A stretch of 64,000 bases of DNA from Prevotella sp. (GCA_016291085.1 JAEEVW010000004.1:57602-121601); one strand, 5' to 3'; counted from the stretch's first letter, positions 24,991 through 34,882 are shown. The notes: generated by a model from the sequence alone, not told the origin. Program-made: numbers and translations.

Positions 24991-25386
24991 TGGAGCTGCG
25001 GGGAGTCGAACCCCGGTCCAAACAGGGAAACCATACGCTTTCTACATGCTTATCTTGGACTTCATTTTCGTGCTGTTGCAAGACCCAAGCCACCAACAAC
25101 AGCCTTATCCTCTAAAATTTCATCCCGCCATCGAGGCCTGACACGACTATTTCCGATTTAACCTGCGCCGCTTGATCTCCGGATTCGGAACAACATCCTC
25201 GGAGCGACGTCTCGTTCTGTCACCTAGTGACGGAATTGAGCCTTAATCTACTATACTTCGATTAGGCAGCGAGAGCATACTCATTGTTGCCAATTAAATT
25301 TTCGACCGACGTGATTATGGAGTCCACAGTCGTCACTCCGCATGCTTACGTACCATCTCATCCTGCTGTCAAATCCAGTCAACCCC
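24991..25386 (-). ncRNA. ssrA: tmRNA
   Basis: The 5' end GGGGTTGACTGGATTTGACA and 3' end ACCGGGGTTCGACTCCCCGC-AGCTCCA form the tRNA-like half: GGGGTTG pairs with CAGCTCC as the acceptor stem and the T-arm GGTTCGACTCC is intact. The tag is encoded at 25291-25262 and reads GNNEYALAA then TAA. CCA is not encoded after the discriminator A, so it must be added enzymatically. It rescues stalled ribosomes and tags the nascent chain for proteolysis. About 396 nt, a usual length. Confidence 0.95.
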
Positions 25387-25411
25387 AGGTGTGAAAGTCA
25401 CGTTTCGCGTG

Positions 25412-25443
25412 CAAAGATAGGTATTTTATTATAAATACACAAA
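25412..25443 (-). promoter_or_regulatory. tmRNA promoter
   Basis: Minus strand TTTG (25443-25440), 20-nt spacer, TATCTTTG (25419-25412). Located 25 bp upstream of the tmRNA 5' end. Confidence 0.75.
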
Positions 25444-25460
25444 TATATTAAGAAAAAAAC

Positions 25461-25491
25461 TTGCATTTCTGCATTTTTTTTCGTATCTTTG
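25461..25491 (+). promoter_or_regulatory. Orphan forward promoter
   Basis: TTG (25461-25463), 20-nt spacer, TATCTTTG (25484-25491). It fires away from the tmRNA into the 22-bp repeat array and no ORF starts within 300 bp, so it may make a small RNA or a long leader for the export gene at 25828. Confidence 0.5.
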
Positions 25492-25538
25492 CATGAGCAA
25501 AACAACCCGAAAAGCCCATATATAGCTGCTCTTTTGGC

Positions 25539-25604
25539 GGCCGCCACAAGATATTCGCACGCCCGCCACAAGATATTGCCCCGCCCGCCGCAACAATTTG
25601 CCAC
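25539..25604. repeat. Tandem repeat, three units of 22 bp
   Basis: Units start at 25539, 25561 and 25583 with core GCCCGCCACAAGATATTG; the third is more diverged (GCCCGCCGCAACAATTTG). The last unit's ATTTGCC pairs with GGCAAAT at 25611-25617 to form a hairpin. No gene is seen in 25497-25827 apart from this array and the promoter at 25744. Confidence 0.75.
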
Positions 25605-25743
25605 GGGCGGGGCAAATTAGTAACATGCCGTCTCGCTCCCTGCAAACCCTAGGTTTAATCCCTGTAAATACGGGGGTTTCTCCCCTTTACCCTCTAGGTA
25701 TTCTTTTTCTCTGCGCAGGCAATAAAAACAAAAACTCAAATAA

Positions 25744-25779
25744 ATTTGGTTTTTCGCTCAATTTGCACTACCTTTGCAC
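25744..25779 (+). promoter_or_regulatory. Exopolysaccharide operon promoter
   Basis: TTTG (25745-25748), 20-nt spacer, TACCTTTG (25769-25776). The whole 36-nt block is repeated at 45331-45366, upstream of the Wzi-like gene, with only two differences, including within the spacer. Confidence 0.8.
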
Positions 25780-25827
25780 AATATTTTGCCCATATTGGGG
25801 TTAATATAGTATATTAATGCATTAATA

Positions 25828-28368
25828 ATGTCTATGAAACGATTCGCTACTCTCATAGCCAGTGTGATGGTGTGCGCCACCATGAGCTGGGCTCAGTCGG
25901 GAATGACCGACAATCAAGTGATGGACTACGTCATCGAGCAAAACGCCAAGGGTGTGTCGCGCCAACAGATTGTGACACAGCTGATGCAGCGTGGTGTAAC
26001 GATTGACCAGATTCGCCGTATCCAGAAGAAATACCAGAAACAGATTAAGAACGGTGCCCTAGGAGCTGACGACATCACAGCGGGTTCGAAGGAAATGAAA
26101 ACACGCATGAGAGAGCAGAACGGCGAGAAACGCGAAGAGCAGAAGAAGCTGGATAAGCAGAAGGCTTCGCAGTTCCGCCTCAAGGACACCAAGAAAAAGA
26201 ACCAGATACAGCGTCACACGTATAACGAGGAAGACGCCGACTATGTGGAGATGGACGAGGCCATGGACTTCATGATGCCCGACTCGCTGAAATACTTTGA
26301 CGACGAATTCACGAAGGACAAAGAGAAGCGCAAGATCTTCGGCCACGACGTGTTCAACAACAAGAACCTGACGTTTGAGAGCAGCATGAATCTGGCCACA
26401 CCTCAGAACTACACGCTGGGCCCAGGCGACGTGGTAAACGTCGACGTGTGGGGAGCATCGCAGGAGACCGTGTCGGAGACCATTTCGCCCGACGGCACTA
26501 TTACTATTGAGGACATCGGTGTCATCCAGTTAGGCGGACTGAGCGTCAGTCAGGCCAAGGCCCGTCTGAAGCGTGTGCTAGGCCCACGCTACCAGGGTTC
26601 AAAGATTGACCTGACAGTAGGCCAGACACGCACCATCACTGTCAGCGTGATGGGTGAAGTGAAGATGCCCGGCACGTTTACCATGTCGGCCTTTGCCACC
26701 GTCTATAACGCCCTTTACATGGCTGGTGGTCCAAACGAAATCGGTACGCTGCGTAACGTAAAAGTCTATCGCAAAGGCAAGCTGATTAGCAATGTCGACG
26801 TCTACGACTTCCTGTTGAACGGCAAGCTGAGCGGTGATGTCCGCCTGCAGGACAACGATGTCATCACCGTCAGCCCCTACGAGTCGCTGGTGAACATCAC
26901 GGGTAAGGTAAAGCGCCCCATGTTCTACGAAATGAAGAAGACGGAGAGTGCCGCCACCCTGTTGAAATATGCCGGAGGATTCACGGGCGACGCCTATACG
27001 AAAGCTATCCGCATCAACCGTAAGGCAGGAGCAGGCTACTCGGTGTTCAGCGTAGGCGAGTTCGACATGAACAGTTTCAAACTCATGGACGAAGACTCTG
27101 TCAGCGTAGACTCCACCCTTGCACGCTATCAGAACATGGTAGAGATTAAGGGTGCCATCTTCCGCCCAGGCATGTACCACGTAGGCGGCGACATCAGCAC
27201 CGTCAAGACACTGGTCGAAGCTGCTGCCGGACTGACAGAGGGCGCCATCGGCCAACATGCCGTCATGCACCGCATGAAGGTTGACCGCACGCTGGAGGTG
27301 CAGAGTTTGGACATTAACGGCATCCTGGAAGGCACCGTGCCCGATGTACCCCTGCGCAATGAAGACGTCATCTACATTGCCAGCCGTGATGAGAACGAAG
27401 CATTAAGAACCGTATCCATCAATGGCGAGGTACACTACCCTGGAACCTATAAATATGCTGACAACGAGACCATCGAGGATCTGATCATACAGGCTGGCGG
27501 ACCCACGGAGGCTGCCTCGCTGGTGAAAGTCGACGTAGCCCGTCGCTTGACCAATCCCAACGCTACGGAGTCCGACGACCAGATAGCCCAGACGTTCAGC
27601 TTCAAGCTGACACCCGACTTCGCCATCCAGGGCCAGCCCGACTTTACCCTGCAACCCTTTGATGAGGTGTATGTGCGCCGTTCGCCCAACTATACCGAGC
27701 AGCAGAACGTCACCATCGAGGGTGAGGTGCAGTTTGAGGGTACTTATGCCCTGTCGAACAAGGGTCAGCGACTGAGCGAACTTCTCAAACAGGCTGGTGG
27801 ACTGACCAAGCGCGCCTATCCTGAAGGTACGAAGCTGCTGAGACTGATGACCGCTGATGAGCGCGACCAGATGGAAACCATGCTGCGCACAGCCCAGCGC
27901 AACTCAGGTAACGACTCTATCGACATCAGAAAGCTGATGACGAATGCCAGCTATCCTGTCGGCATTGAGATGGACAAGGCTCTAGAGAACCCTGGCAGCG
28001 AGGACGACCCCATCCTGCGTGAAGGCGACCGCATCATTGTGCCACGCTATGACGGAACAGTGAAGATCAATGGCGAGGTGCTCTACCCGAACACAGTACG
28101 CTTCAAGGAAGGCAAGAACGCCAAATACTATATCGATTTGGCTGGTGGCACCACCTCAACCGCCAAGGAGAGCCAAACCATCATCATCTACATGAACGGC
28201 ATGGTGGCCAAGGCCGATCGCAAACACAAGCCACGTCCAGGCTGTCAGATTGTGGTACCCACCAAGCGCAAAGGCCGCACCATGGGTCTTGCCGAGTGGC
28301 TGACCATCGGCTCGTCGACGGCATCCATCGCCACCATGATTGCCACCATTGCTAACCTTGTAAAATAA
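25828..28368 (+). CDS. Wza-like polysaccharide export outer membrane protein with SLBB repeats
   Basis: 846 residues. Signal peptide (MKRFATLIASVMVCATMSWA; a second ATG two codons in is equally possible), a charged helical N-terminal region (~20-170), then the polysaccharide-export (Poly_export) domain starting YTLGPGDVVNVDVWGAS, followed by about six SLBB repeats (e.g. ITVSVMGEVKMPGTFTM; TVSINGEVHYPGTYKYA; VTIEGEVQFEGTYALS; VKINGEVLYPNTVRF). It ends with a hydrophobic segment (TIGSSTASIATMIATIANLV). It forms the outer-membrane channel for the polymer. First gene of the locus, behind the promoter at 25744; the next gene starts 6 bp later. Confidence 0.92.
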   Translation: MSMKRFATLIASVMVCATMSWAQSGMTDNQVMDYVIEQNAKGVSRQQIVTQLMQRGVTIDQIRRIQKKYQKQIKNGALGADDITAGSKEMKTRMREQNGEKREEQKKLDKQKASQFRLKDTKKKNQIQRHTYNEEDADYVEMDEAMDFMMPDSLKYFDDEFTKDKEKRKIFGHDVFNNKNLTFESSMNLATPQNYTLGPGDVVNVDVWGASQETVSETISPDGTITIEDIGVIQLGGLSVSQAKARLKRVLGPRYQGSKIDLTVGQTRTITVSVMGEVKMPGTFTMSAFATVYNALYMAGGPNEIGTLRNVKVYRKGKLISNVDVYDFLLNGKLSGDVRLQDNDVITVSPYESLVNITGKVKRPMFYEMKKTESAATLLKYAGGFTGDAYTKAIRINRKAGAGYSVFSVGEFDMNSFKLMDEDSVSVDSTLARYQNMVEIKGAIFRPGMYHVGGDISTVKTLVEAAAGLTEGAIGQHAVMHRMKVDRTLEVQSLDINGILEGTVPDVPLRNEDVIYIASRDENEALRTVSINGEVHYPGTYKYADNETIEDLIIQAGGPTEAASLVKVDVARRLTNPNATESDDQIAQTFSFKLTPDFAIQGQPDFTLQPFDEVYVRRSPNYTEQQNVTIEGEVQFEGTYALSNKGQRLSELLKQAGGLTKRAYPEGTKLLRLMTADERDQMETMLRTAQRNSGNDSIDIRKLMTNASYPVGIEMDKALENPGSEDDPILREGDRIIVPRYDGTVKINGEVLYPNTVRFKEGKNAKYYIDLAGGTTSTAKESQTIIIYMNGMVAKADRKHKPRPGCQIVVPTKRKGRTMGLAEWLTIGSSTASIATMIATIANLVK

Positions 28369-28374
28369 CAGACT

Positions 28375-29406
28375 ATGGAAGAAAAGACGAACAAAGAATT
28401 ACGGGTTATTGACATAAACGACATAGCGAAAAAATTATGGGCAAAGAAGAAACTCTTTGCCAAGACGTTGCCCATAGCCTTTGTCATTGCATGCATATAT
28501 ATTATGGGCTTTCCGCGCTATTATAGCACTGACATCAAGTTGGCGCCAGAATTGGGGGGTACGTCCATGACCAGTACTCTGGGTTCGTTGGCATCTTCTT
28601 TCGGATTTGATTTGGACAATCTGCAGAGCAATGATGCCATCACCCCGTTGCTTTACCCTGACCTGATGGAGGACAATGGCTTTGTGACCAGTCTTTTCAA
28701 TGTACGTATTAAGAGCAAAGACGGAAGCATTAATACAACATACCATGACTATTTGAAAAAACATCAAAAACCCATTATATGGATGGTACCTATAGACTGG
28801 TGCAAGAATCTCTTCAAGAAAGAACAAAAAGGAGAGGCCGGTATCATTGACCCTTACAATCTTTCAAAGGACGAAGATGACATCGCAGGTAGTATTAGGG
28901 ATAAGATCAAGATTAATTTCGATAAGAAAACTGCTGTTATCAGTATCAGCATTAAAGACCAAGATGCATTAATTTGTAAGACTATTGGTGACTCTGTCAA
29001 GGAACGCCTTCAGGATTTCATTACCAACTATCGTACGAGCAAAGCCCGCACCGATTATGAATATTACCTGAAGTTGTCAATGGATGCCAAACAAGATTAT
29101 GAGAAAGCGCGTCAACGATACGGCAGTATGGCTGATGCGAACTCGAAGGTAGCATTAAGAAGTATCGAATTGAAACTGGAGGATATGGAAAATGATCTAC
29201 AGTTAAGGTTTAATGCCTATACCACCCTCAATACCCAGATGCAGGCCGCAAAGGCAAAAGTTCAGGAGCGTACACCTGCCTTTACCGTCATCAAAGGGGC
29301 TTCCGTACCCATCAAGCCTTCTGAGCCAAAACGCATGATTTTTGTTGCATTCATATTGTTACTTACTTTTGCCGGTACGTCATTATATATTTTGCGCAAA
29401 CAATGA
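28375..29406 (+). CDS. Wzz-type chain-length determinant
   Basis: 343 residues. Two membrane segments near the ends (TLPIAFVIACIYIMGF and FVAFILLLTFAGTSLYIL) flank a periplasmic helical domain with a Pro-rich motif before the second one (KGASVPIKPSEPKR), the standard Wzz layout. There is no tyrosine-kinase domain, so this system lacks a Wzc-type autokinase in the locus. It sets polymer length together with the EpsG-like polymerase, whose start overlaps its stop (ATGA). Confidence 0.88.
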   Translation: MEEKTNKELRVIDINDIAKKLWAKKKLFAKTLPIAFVIACIYIMGFPRYYSTDIKLAPELGGTSMTSTLGSLASSFGFDLDNLQSNDAITPLLYPDLMEDNGFVTSLFNVRIKSKDGSINTTYHDYLKKHQKPIIWMVPIDWCKNLFKKEQKGEAGIIDPYNLSKDEDDIAGSIRDKIKINFDKKTAVISISIKDQDALICKTIGDSVKERLQDFITNYRTSKARTDYEYYLKLSMDAKQDYEKARQRYGSMADANSKVALRSIELKLEDMENDLQLRFNAYTTLNTQMQAAKAKVQERTPAFTVIKGASVPIKPSEPKRMIFVAFILLLTFAGTSLYILRKQ

Positions 29407-30449
29407 TCTTTTTCTTCATATTGCTTTTTATTTTTATCGTCTCTCTCATTTTCCTGGAAGAATATCTTGGAGACTATAAAAAATATGTATATTGGGGAAT
29501 CTGTATCATTATGATACTCTTTTGTGCTTTCAGGACGATAGGCGTGGATCCTGATTCAGAATCCTATGAAGAGATTTTCAAAAGTAATGAAAATAATCCG
29601 AAACTGCTTGTAGAATTCTCTTTTCTGTTTTTTTCAGAGATTGTCAAGGGTTTTACTGACGATGTCCACTATTTGTTCCTGATATATGCTATTTTGGGCA
29701 TTACCATCAAGTTTTATGCCCTTAGGCAACTCTCGCCATGGTATTTCCTGCCATTAGCCATTTATTTCGGCAACTATTTCATCCTTCACGACTTTATACA
29801 AATTAGAGCTGCCGTAGCGTCAGGCATGCTTCTGCTGGCCATCAAGCCCCTCTCCGAAGGCAATAAGAAAAAAGCAATAGTCTATTTCCTGATTGCCAAC
29901 GTATTCCACTATTCATCATTTGCATTCTATCCCATCCTGTTTTTCAGCAACGATCTGTCAAAAATATGGAGATACGCACTGATAGCCATTGTACCGGTAG
30001 GAGCTGTGCTTTTTCTGCTGCACTATGATTTCTTCTCTGCATTGCCATTACCATATATTCAGGAAAAAATCGAAATGTATAAGGCATTGACAGAAAGAGG
30101 TATCTTTGATGAACTGTCGTTGAAGAATGTGACCATCTGGATACAATACGCCATCATACTCTACTCACTGTATTTCTATGACACGATTCTTGAGCACTGC
30201 CCTGCCCTACCGATACTACTGAAGATTACGGCCTATTCAATGGCATGTTTCTTCGCTCTCTCCTCTATCTCTGTGGTGGCAGGCCGACTGCACGAACTGC
30301 TTGGCATCGTAGAACTCGCGCTATTCCCATGCGTTTGCTACACCTTGCGTCCGCAGTATTATGGCAAGATTGCAGTCTGCATGATTGGACTCATTGAGTT
30401 TGTTTTCACACTATTCATCTGGGAACTCTTAGACTTCGCAATGGCATGA
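29403..30449 (+). CDS. EpsG/Wzy-type polysaccharide polymerase
   Basis: 348 residues with about ten hydrophobic segments. The N-terminus (FRTIGVDPDSESYEEIFK) carries the EpsG-family signature: an Arg followed by a D-x-D-x-x-Y-like motif after the second membrane span. It joins repeat units delivered by the flippase. Overlaps the genes on both sides by 4 bp, indicating translational coupling in a wza-wzz-wzy-wzx block. Confidence 0.85.
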   Translation: MIFFFILLFIFIVSLIFLEEYLGDYKKYVYWGICIIMILFCAFRTIGVDPDSESYEEIFKSNENNPKLLVEFSFLFFSEIVKGFTDDVHYLFLIYAILGITIKFYALRQLSPWYFLPLAIYFGNYFILHDFIQIRAAVASGMLLLAIKPLSEGNKKKAIVYFLIANVFHYSSFAFYPILFFSNDLSKIWRYALIAIVPVGAVLFLLHYDFFSALPLPYIQEKIEMYKALTERGIFDELSLKNVTIWIQYAIILYSLYFYDTILEHCPALPILLKITAYSMACFFALSSISVVAGRLHELLGIVELALFPCVCYTLRPQYYGKIAVCMIGLIEFVFTLFIWELLDFAMA

Positions 30450-31786
30450 GTAACGAAAAGAGTGTCAGCAACCAGCGTTCTTCGCTATTACAGAAGAACA
30501 TCCTGGCCTCCTTCTTCATCAAGGGATGGTCAGCCGCCATTGTACTACTCCTGGTACCTGCCACTTTAAACTGCCTGGGAGAATATAAGAACGGCATTTG
30601 GCTGACCATCAGCAGTCTGTTGCTGTGGATTGATAATATGGACATCGGCCTGGGCAACGGGCTACGCAACAAGGTGGCAGAATACATGGCACGCGGAGAA
30701 CACGAGCGTACACGCTCGTTGATTTCCTCAACTTTTGCCATGCTGACGAGTATCATCATTCCTATCCTGATTATCCTGATCCTGTTGATTGCCATCGGTG
30801 ACCCCTATCAGGTATTCAACGCCACGCCTTCAAAGGTCGACCATCTGGGACAAGTGCTGATGGTAACGGTAACATTGGTATGCACATCATTTATCTTCAA
30901 GCTGATTGGAAATTTCTATATGGGGATGCAGTTGCCTGCAGTCAGCAACCTGTTCATCGCAATAGGACAGACACTGGCACTCATCGGCACCTACATCGTG
31001 CAATGGTCAGGAAGCCACTCACTCATGCATATCGCCCTGGTGAATACAGCAGCTCCACTACTGGTCTACCTGCTGGCATTCCCCTATACATTTTTGTATA
31101 AATATCCGCACCTTCGGCCTTCGTTCAGGCTCATCAATTTCAAGGAGGCTAAAAACGTCATCAACATGGGTGTTCAATTCTTTATTATGCAGATATCGAG
31201 CGTCATCCTGTTTATGACTTCCAATCTGCTGATATCCAACCTGTTTACCCCCGCTTTGGTAACACCTTACCAGATTACCTATCGCTATTTCAGCCTGATG
31301 CTTGTTGCATTCACTGTTATCTGCATGCCTTTCTGGAATGCCACCACCGATGCCTACGAACGAGGTGACATGCAATGGATACATAACGCAACCCGAAAAC
31401 TGAGACTAATGATTATCGGCATCATTGCATGTATGGTAATGATGGTCATCCTTTCGCCATGGATCTATTCCATTTGGATTGGGGACATAGTAACTATTGA
31501 TATGCGTATGAGCATTGTGATGGCAACATATATCTTTATTCTAATATATAGCATGCGCTACAGCTATTTCATTAACGGTATCGGGAAGTTGCGCCTGCAA
31601 CTTATTTTTACCACAGTTGCAGCTGTTCTATTTATTCCATTAGCTTACCTGACGACACAATTAACGCACAGCATCATCTGGTTTATGATAATCATGTGCT
31701 TGGTGAACATCCCTGGCCTCATTGTCAACCGAATCCAGTTCTACAAACTGATTAACGGCAAAGCGAATGGTATTTGGATGAAATAA
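30446..31786 (+). CDS. Wzx-type polysaccharide flippase
   Basis: 446 residues with twelve or more predicted membrane helices (e.g. SAAIVLLLVPATLNCLGEY at the first helix) and the general shape of the MOP/PST flippase family. It moves the lipid-linked repeat unit across the inner membrane. It is the last gene before two inverted genes, leaving a 27-bp convergent gap. Confidence 0.88.
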   Translation: MSNEKSVSNQRSSLLQKNILASFFIKGWSAAIVLLLVPATLNCLGEYKNGIWLTISSLLLWIDNMDIGLGNGLRNKVAEYMARGEHERTRSLISSTFAMLTSIIIPILIILILLIAIGDPYQVFNATPSKVDHLGQVLMVTVTLVCTSFIFKLIGNFYMGMQLPAVSNLFIAIGQTLALIGTYIVQWSGSHSLMHIALVNTAAPLLVYLLAFPYTFLYKYPHLRPSFRLINFKEAKNVINMGVQFFIMQISSVILFMTSNLLISNLFTPALVTPYQITYRYFSLMLVAFTVICMPFWNATTDAYERGDMQWIHNATRKLRLMIIGIIACMVMMVILSPWIYSIWIGDIVTIDMRMSIVMATYIFILIYSMRYSYFINGIGKLRLQLIFTTVAAVLFIPLAYLTTQLTHSIIWFMIIMCLVNIPGLIVNRIQFYKLINGKANGIWMK

Positions 31787-31813
31787 CTGACCAACAACGA
31801 CCAGTAATTACCT

Positions 31814-33562
31814 TTAGTGCTTACGCTCCATTTCGAAATAGTTGCTCCTGATTATCCAATTCGACAAGGTCTGCAACTTTTCAATGGGGTACTCTTGATA
31901 GTTGACGTTTAACAGCGTTCGACCCAATCCGCGCCATTCTGGGCGTACACCATAGATATCCAGCAGTGTGGTGTAGACATCCAACTGATTGCAACGACCC
32001 GTCCACACATGGTCTCTATCCACATCGCTATTGATGATGTATAGCGGCAACTCGTCGCTAACCTGGTTATTGCACATATTCAGATGTTCGGAATGGGCAT
32101 GATGGTCGGATGTTATCACGATGACACTATTATCATAGAGTCCCTGTTGTTTCAAACTATTGATATACTTCTCAATCTGCATGTCGGTATAGTGGCAGTC
32201 CACCAGATAATTTAGATATTCTTTCGACATAGTCTTGTCTGCCAGCGTAAAACCATGCTCTACGCACTTCGTGTAGGGGTTGTGCATTGACATGGTGACA
32301 ACCAGCGAGAAGAAGGGCTGCTCAGCTGCTGCTTCCACCCTCGATGCAATCATAAACACCATTTCGTCGTCCAAGTCTTTGTTGCCATGCAGCGCTTTGT
32401 CGCAGTCGAATTTCGAGTACATCTGCTCTATACCATATCGCAGGTTCATCTTATCCTGTTCCCAGAACGTGGGCGATGTAGGTATTATGATGTGCGAATG
32501 TTTCAGCCGTCCAGCCTTCATCAAAGCTTCCGGCAAACCATAAAGCGTCTTGTCCTTAGCAATGTTGACGGTCATCTCCGATTTCAGCGGTAACAGGCCC
32601 GTCATATAGACAAACTGCCCGTCAGACGACTCACCCATCTCAATATTGGGACGCATATGCCCGTTATAAAACACCGTACTATCACGTTTCAAGCTATTCA
32701 GGAAGGGTGTAATTTCCTTACCATCCACTTTTAGGTCAGACGTTACCGACAGGTACGATTCAACGATGATGAATATCAGGTTCTTCTCACCCTCGACAAT
32801 GGCTTTCGTCGTACGTTGCCTATAGTCCGAATATTCGCGTTTAATGTCTGCCTTCTGGCTTTCGTCCAGCTCCCAATCCTTCTGTATGAAGTCATCGTAG
32901 CACACCAGTGCACGTCTCAGGAATCCGCTGCGATATAGCATACTATTTGGTGCCTGCGTATGTTGCTGTTTGATGGGGAAAAAGCGAATAAACGACGTTT
33001 TCAGGTTATGGTCATGCAGCAAGTCCAACACCAAAATAAAGGCCACAACGCCAGCCACCATTGCTCCCCACAGCAGTCCCATCGTCCTTAGCCATTGCGT
33101 CCTCAGCATCACTTTATCATAACGTTTATAAAGCCAACCGAAGAGGAAAGCCCAAAGCATATAGAACAGATCCATCCAACGGAAACCAGTCAGCGTGCTA
33201 CCCATTACGCTACTGTCGTTCATATTCCCTATTTGCAGAATGGCCAGATTGGGCAGATAATGGTCGAAGAAGCGTGAATACAGCACGTTAAAGAACGACA
33301 GAAGTACTGTCAGGATGAATGTCAGCAACAGTGCGCCTTTTACCCGCCACCTCGTCAGCAACAGGCTTAGCAGGAAAAAGAAGGTCGCATCAATCAGGCA
33401 CGAGAACACATTGCTGAAAATGGCATCCTCATTGAACGGATACTCATATTTCATCGTCATGGACATCTGTCCGTGCATAAACAGCAGATTGACAACCGAC
33501 AATCCGAATAGCAGCAAGAAGTTTGTGTTCAATGGTCTTTTTTGTAATATTGTTGATAACAT
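31814..33562 (-). CDS. LTA-synthase-like sulfatase-fold membrane enzyme
   Basis: 582 residues. Five N-terminal membrane helices (~15-190) precede a sulfatase-fold domain with NLIFIIVESYLS (metal-binding Glu), MGESSDGQFVYMTG (candidate nucleophile region) and VITSDHHAHSEH (metal ligands). The family transfers phosphoglycerol or phosphoethanolamine from lipids to glycans. In a Gram-negative exopolysaccharide locus it probably adds such a group to the polymer or to a lipid-linked glycan. Encoded against the direction of the rest of the locus. Confidence 0.82.
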   Translation of the reverse strand: MLSTILQKRPLNTNFLLLFGLSVVNLLFMHGQMSMTMKYEYPFNEDAIFSNVFSCLIDATFFFLLSLLLTRWRVKGALLLTFILTVLLSFFNVLYSRFFDHYLPNLAILQIGNMNDSSVMGSTLTGFRWMDLFYMLWAFLFGWLYKRYDKVMLRTQWLRTMGLLWGAMVAGVVAFILVLDLLHDHNLKTSFIRFFPIKQQHTQAPNSMLYRSGFLRRALVCYDDFIQKDWELDESQKADIKREYSDYRQRTTKAIVEGEKNLIFIIVESYLSVTSDLKVDGKEITPFLNSLKRDSTVFYNGHMRPNIEMGESSDGQFVYMTGLLPLKSEMTVNIAKDKTLYGLPEALMKAGRLKHSHIIIPTSPTFWEQDKMNLRYGIEQMYSKFDCDKALHGNKDLDDEMVFMIASRVEAAAEQPFFSLVVTMSMHNPYTKCVEHGFTLADKTMSKEYLNYLVDCHYTDMQIEKYINSLKQQGLYDNSVIVITSDHHAHSEHLNMCNNQVSDELPLYIINSDVDRDHVWTGRCNQLDVYTTLLDIYGVRPEWRGLGRTLLNVNYQEYPIEKLQTLSNWIIRSNYFEMERKH

Positions 33563-33664
33563 ATTAATTTATTAGTTAGACATGGAAAAGAAAAATATTT
33601 TTACAATAGCATCCCGATGTACAAATAAAAGACAGGAAGACCATCGTTAGATCAATAATATTTT

Positions 33665-34738
33665 TCATTTCCTGATGACATTATCCGGATTTAGTTTTTT
33701 TATGTAAACTGTTCCAATAACAGGAACAGCAATGCCTATCACAAAATAGAGAATCCACCAACCTTGAACATTATAAGGGTTTATCACTGGAAATTCTGCC
33801 AAATGTTCAATTGGTAGTCCATAATAGGCTATAATAATCAAACTGACTATTTTAAAACACAGGAAATGCCAAGTCAGAATTTCTATCGTCTTATTGCCAA
33901 TACGCGAGACTAAGTCTGAAAGCCAGCGTGTCTTATCTACCGACAACTTGGAAAGTTTAAAGATAAGGATTGAGCCAGCAATCGCTGAAAAGAAATATGG
34001 AATAGTATGAGTCCATTTCATATCAATCATCTCTCCATGCCAATACACGCTTCCCAATATCAGTAATAAAGCACATACAAGAATAACGTATGCACAATAT
34101 CTGTCTACGAATTTATCTATCGAATAGGATTTATAAAGGTAACCAGCCATCATACATGATACTGCCAAAAACTCTTTTGCACCACAGTAAATATTGACAA
34201 CTGGAATTCCATGAAAATAAAGCATAACACTCAAAAGCAAAGAAATGAGTACCGCCCCCACAGGAGGTATTTTCAGTTTCAAGAATCCATAGAAAATAAA
34301 AGAGGCAAAAAACATCGTATGCAGAAACCAATAGCCTCCTAACAATTGTTCGTTACCACTCAGGCAAAAGAAGATAAGGAAAGCCTTTTTCAGATAATCA
34401 GACACCCCATATAATTGAGAAACTTCTCCTTCGAATCCAAAAGTGTCATTATAAATGTTTAAATGAAAAAAGATGTTATGCAATAAAAGGAATATCAGTC
34501 CCCACTTTACAAATGGGACATATATTCTACTGATGCGTTTCTTGGCATAATTCTGAAAATTTCCCAAATGGCTCTCTTTGAAACAATAGCCAGAGAGAAA
34601 GAAAAACAAAGGCATGTGGAACATATATATTACCCTATAACCATAAGCGAAAAAAAACGTATGTCCCAATACCATTAACATGATACCGATGCCTTTAGCA
34701 AAAGACACAGAATCATCAAATTGTATATTATTATTCAT
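33665..34738 (-). CDS. Acyltransferase-3 family O-acyltransferase
   Basis: 357 residues, ten or so membrane helices. The N-terminus FAKGIGIMLMVLGHTFFFAY contains the GIGIxxMVxGH pattern with its catalytic-type His, followed by MFHMPLFFFLSGYCF. Members O-acetylate or otherwise acylate surface sugars. Its promoter -7 box (TATCTTTG, 34778-34771 on minus) lies 33 bp upstream; the gene is divergent from the GT2 gene at 34890. AT-richer than its neighbours, which may indicate separate acquisition. Confidence 0.82.
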   Translation of the reverse strand: MNNNIQFDDSVSFAKGIGIMLMVLGHTFFFAYGYRVIYMFHMPLFFFLSGYCFKESHLGNFQNYAKKRISRIYVPFVKWGLIFLLLHNIFFHLNIYNDTFGFEGEVSQLYGVSDYLKKAFLIFFCLSGNEQLLGGYWFLHTMFFASFIFYGFLKLKIPPVGAVLISLLLSVMLYFHGIPVVNIYCGAKEFLAVSCMMAGYLYKSYSIDKFVDRYCAYVILVCALLLILGSVYWHGEMIDMKWTHTIPYFFSAIAGSILIFKLSKLSVDKTRWLSDLVSRIGNKTIEILTWHFLCFKIVSLIIIAYYGLPIEHLAEFPVINPYNVQGWWILYFVIGIAVPVIGTVYIKKLNPDNVIRK

Positions 34739-34850
34739 TGTATTGTTACTATTGCTAATTTCTTATTGTGCAAAGATACATAGTTTTTCTGACTGAATCT
34801 TTATACTCACGTTAATTTTATTTAAATTCTTATCTGCAATGAACAAATTC

Positions 34851-34882
34851 TTTGCTGCAATAAATAGAATTTTATACTTTTG
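34851..34882 (+). promoter_or_regulatory. Promoter of the second exopolysaccharide gene block
   Basis: TTTG (around 34851), about 20-nt spacer, TACTTTTG (34875-34882). The ATG of the GT2 gene is only 7 nt beyond the -7 box, which predicts a leaderless or nearly leaderless message. Confidence 0.65.

Noticed and set aside
25630..25830. Invertible promoter in front of the exopolysaccharide operon, as in Bacteroides capsule loci
   Set aside because: No flanking inverted repeats of useful length and no invertase gene were seen.
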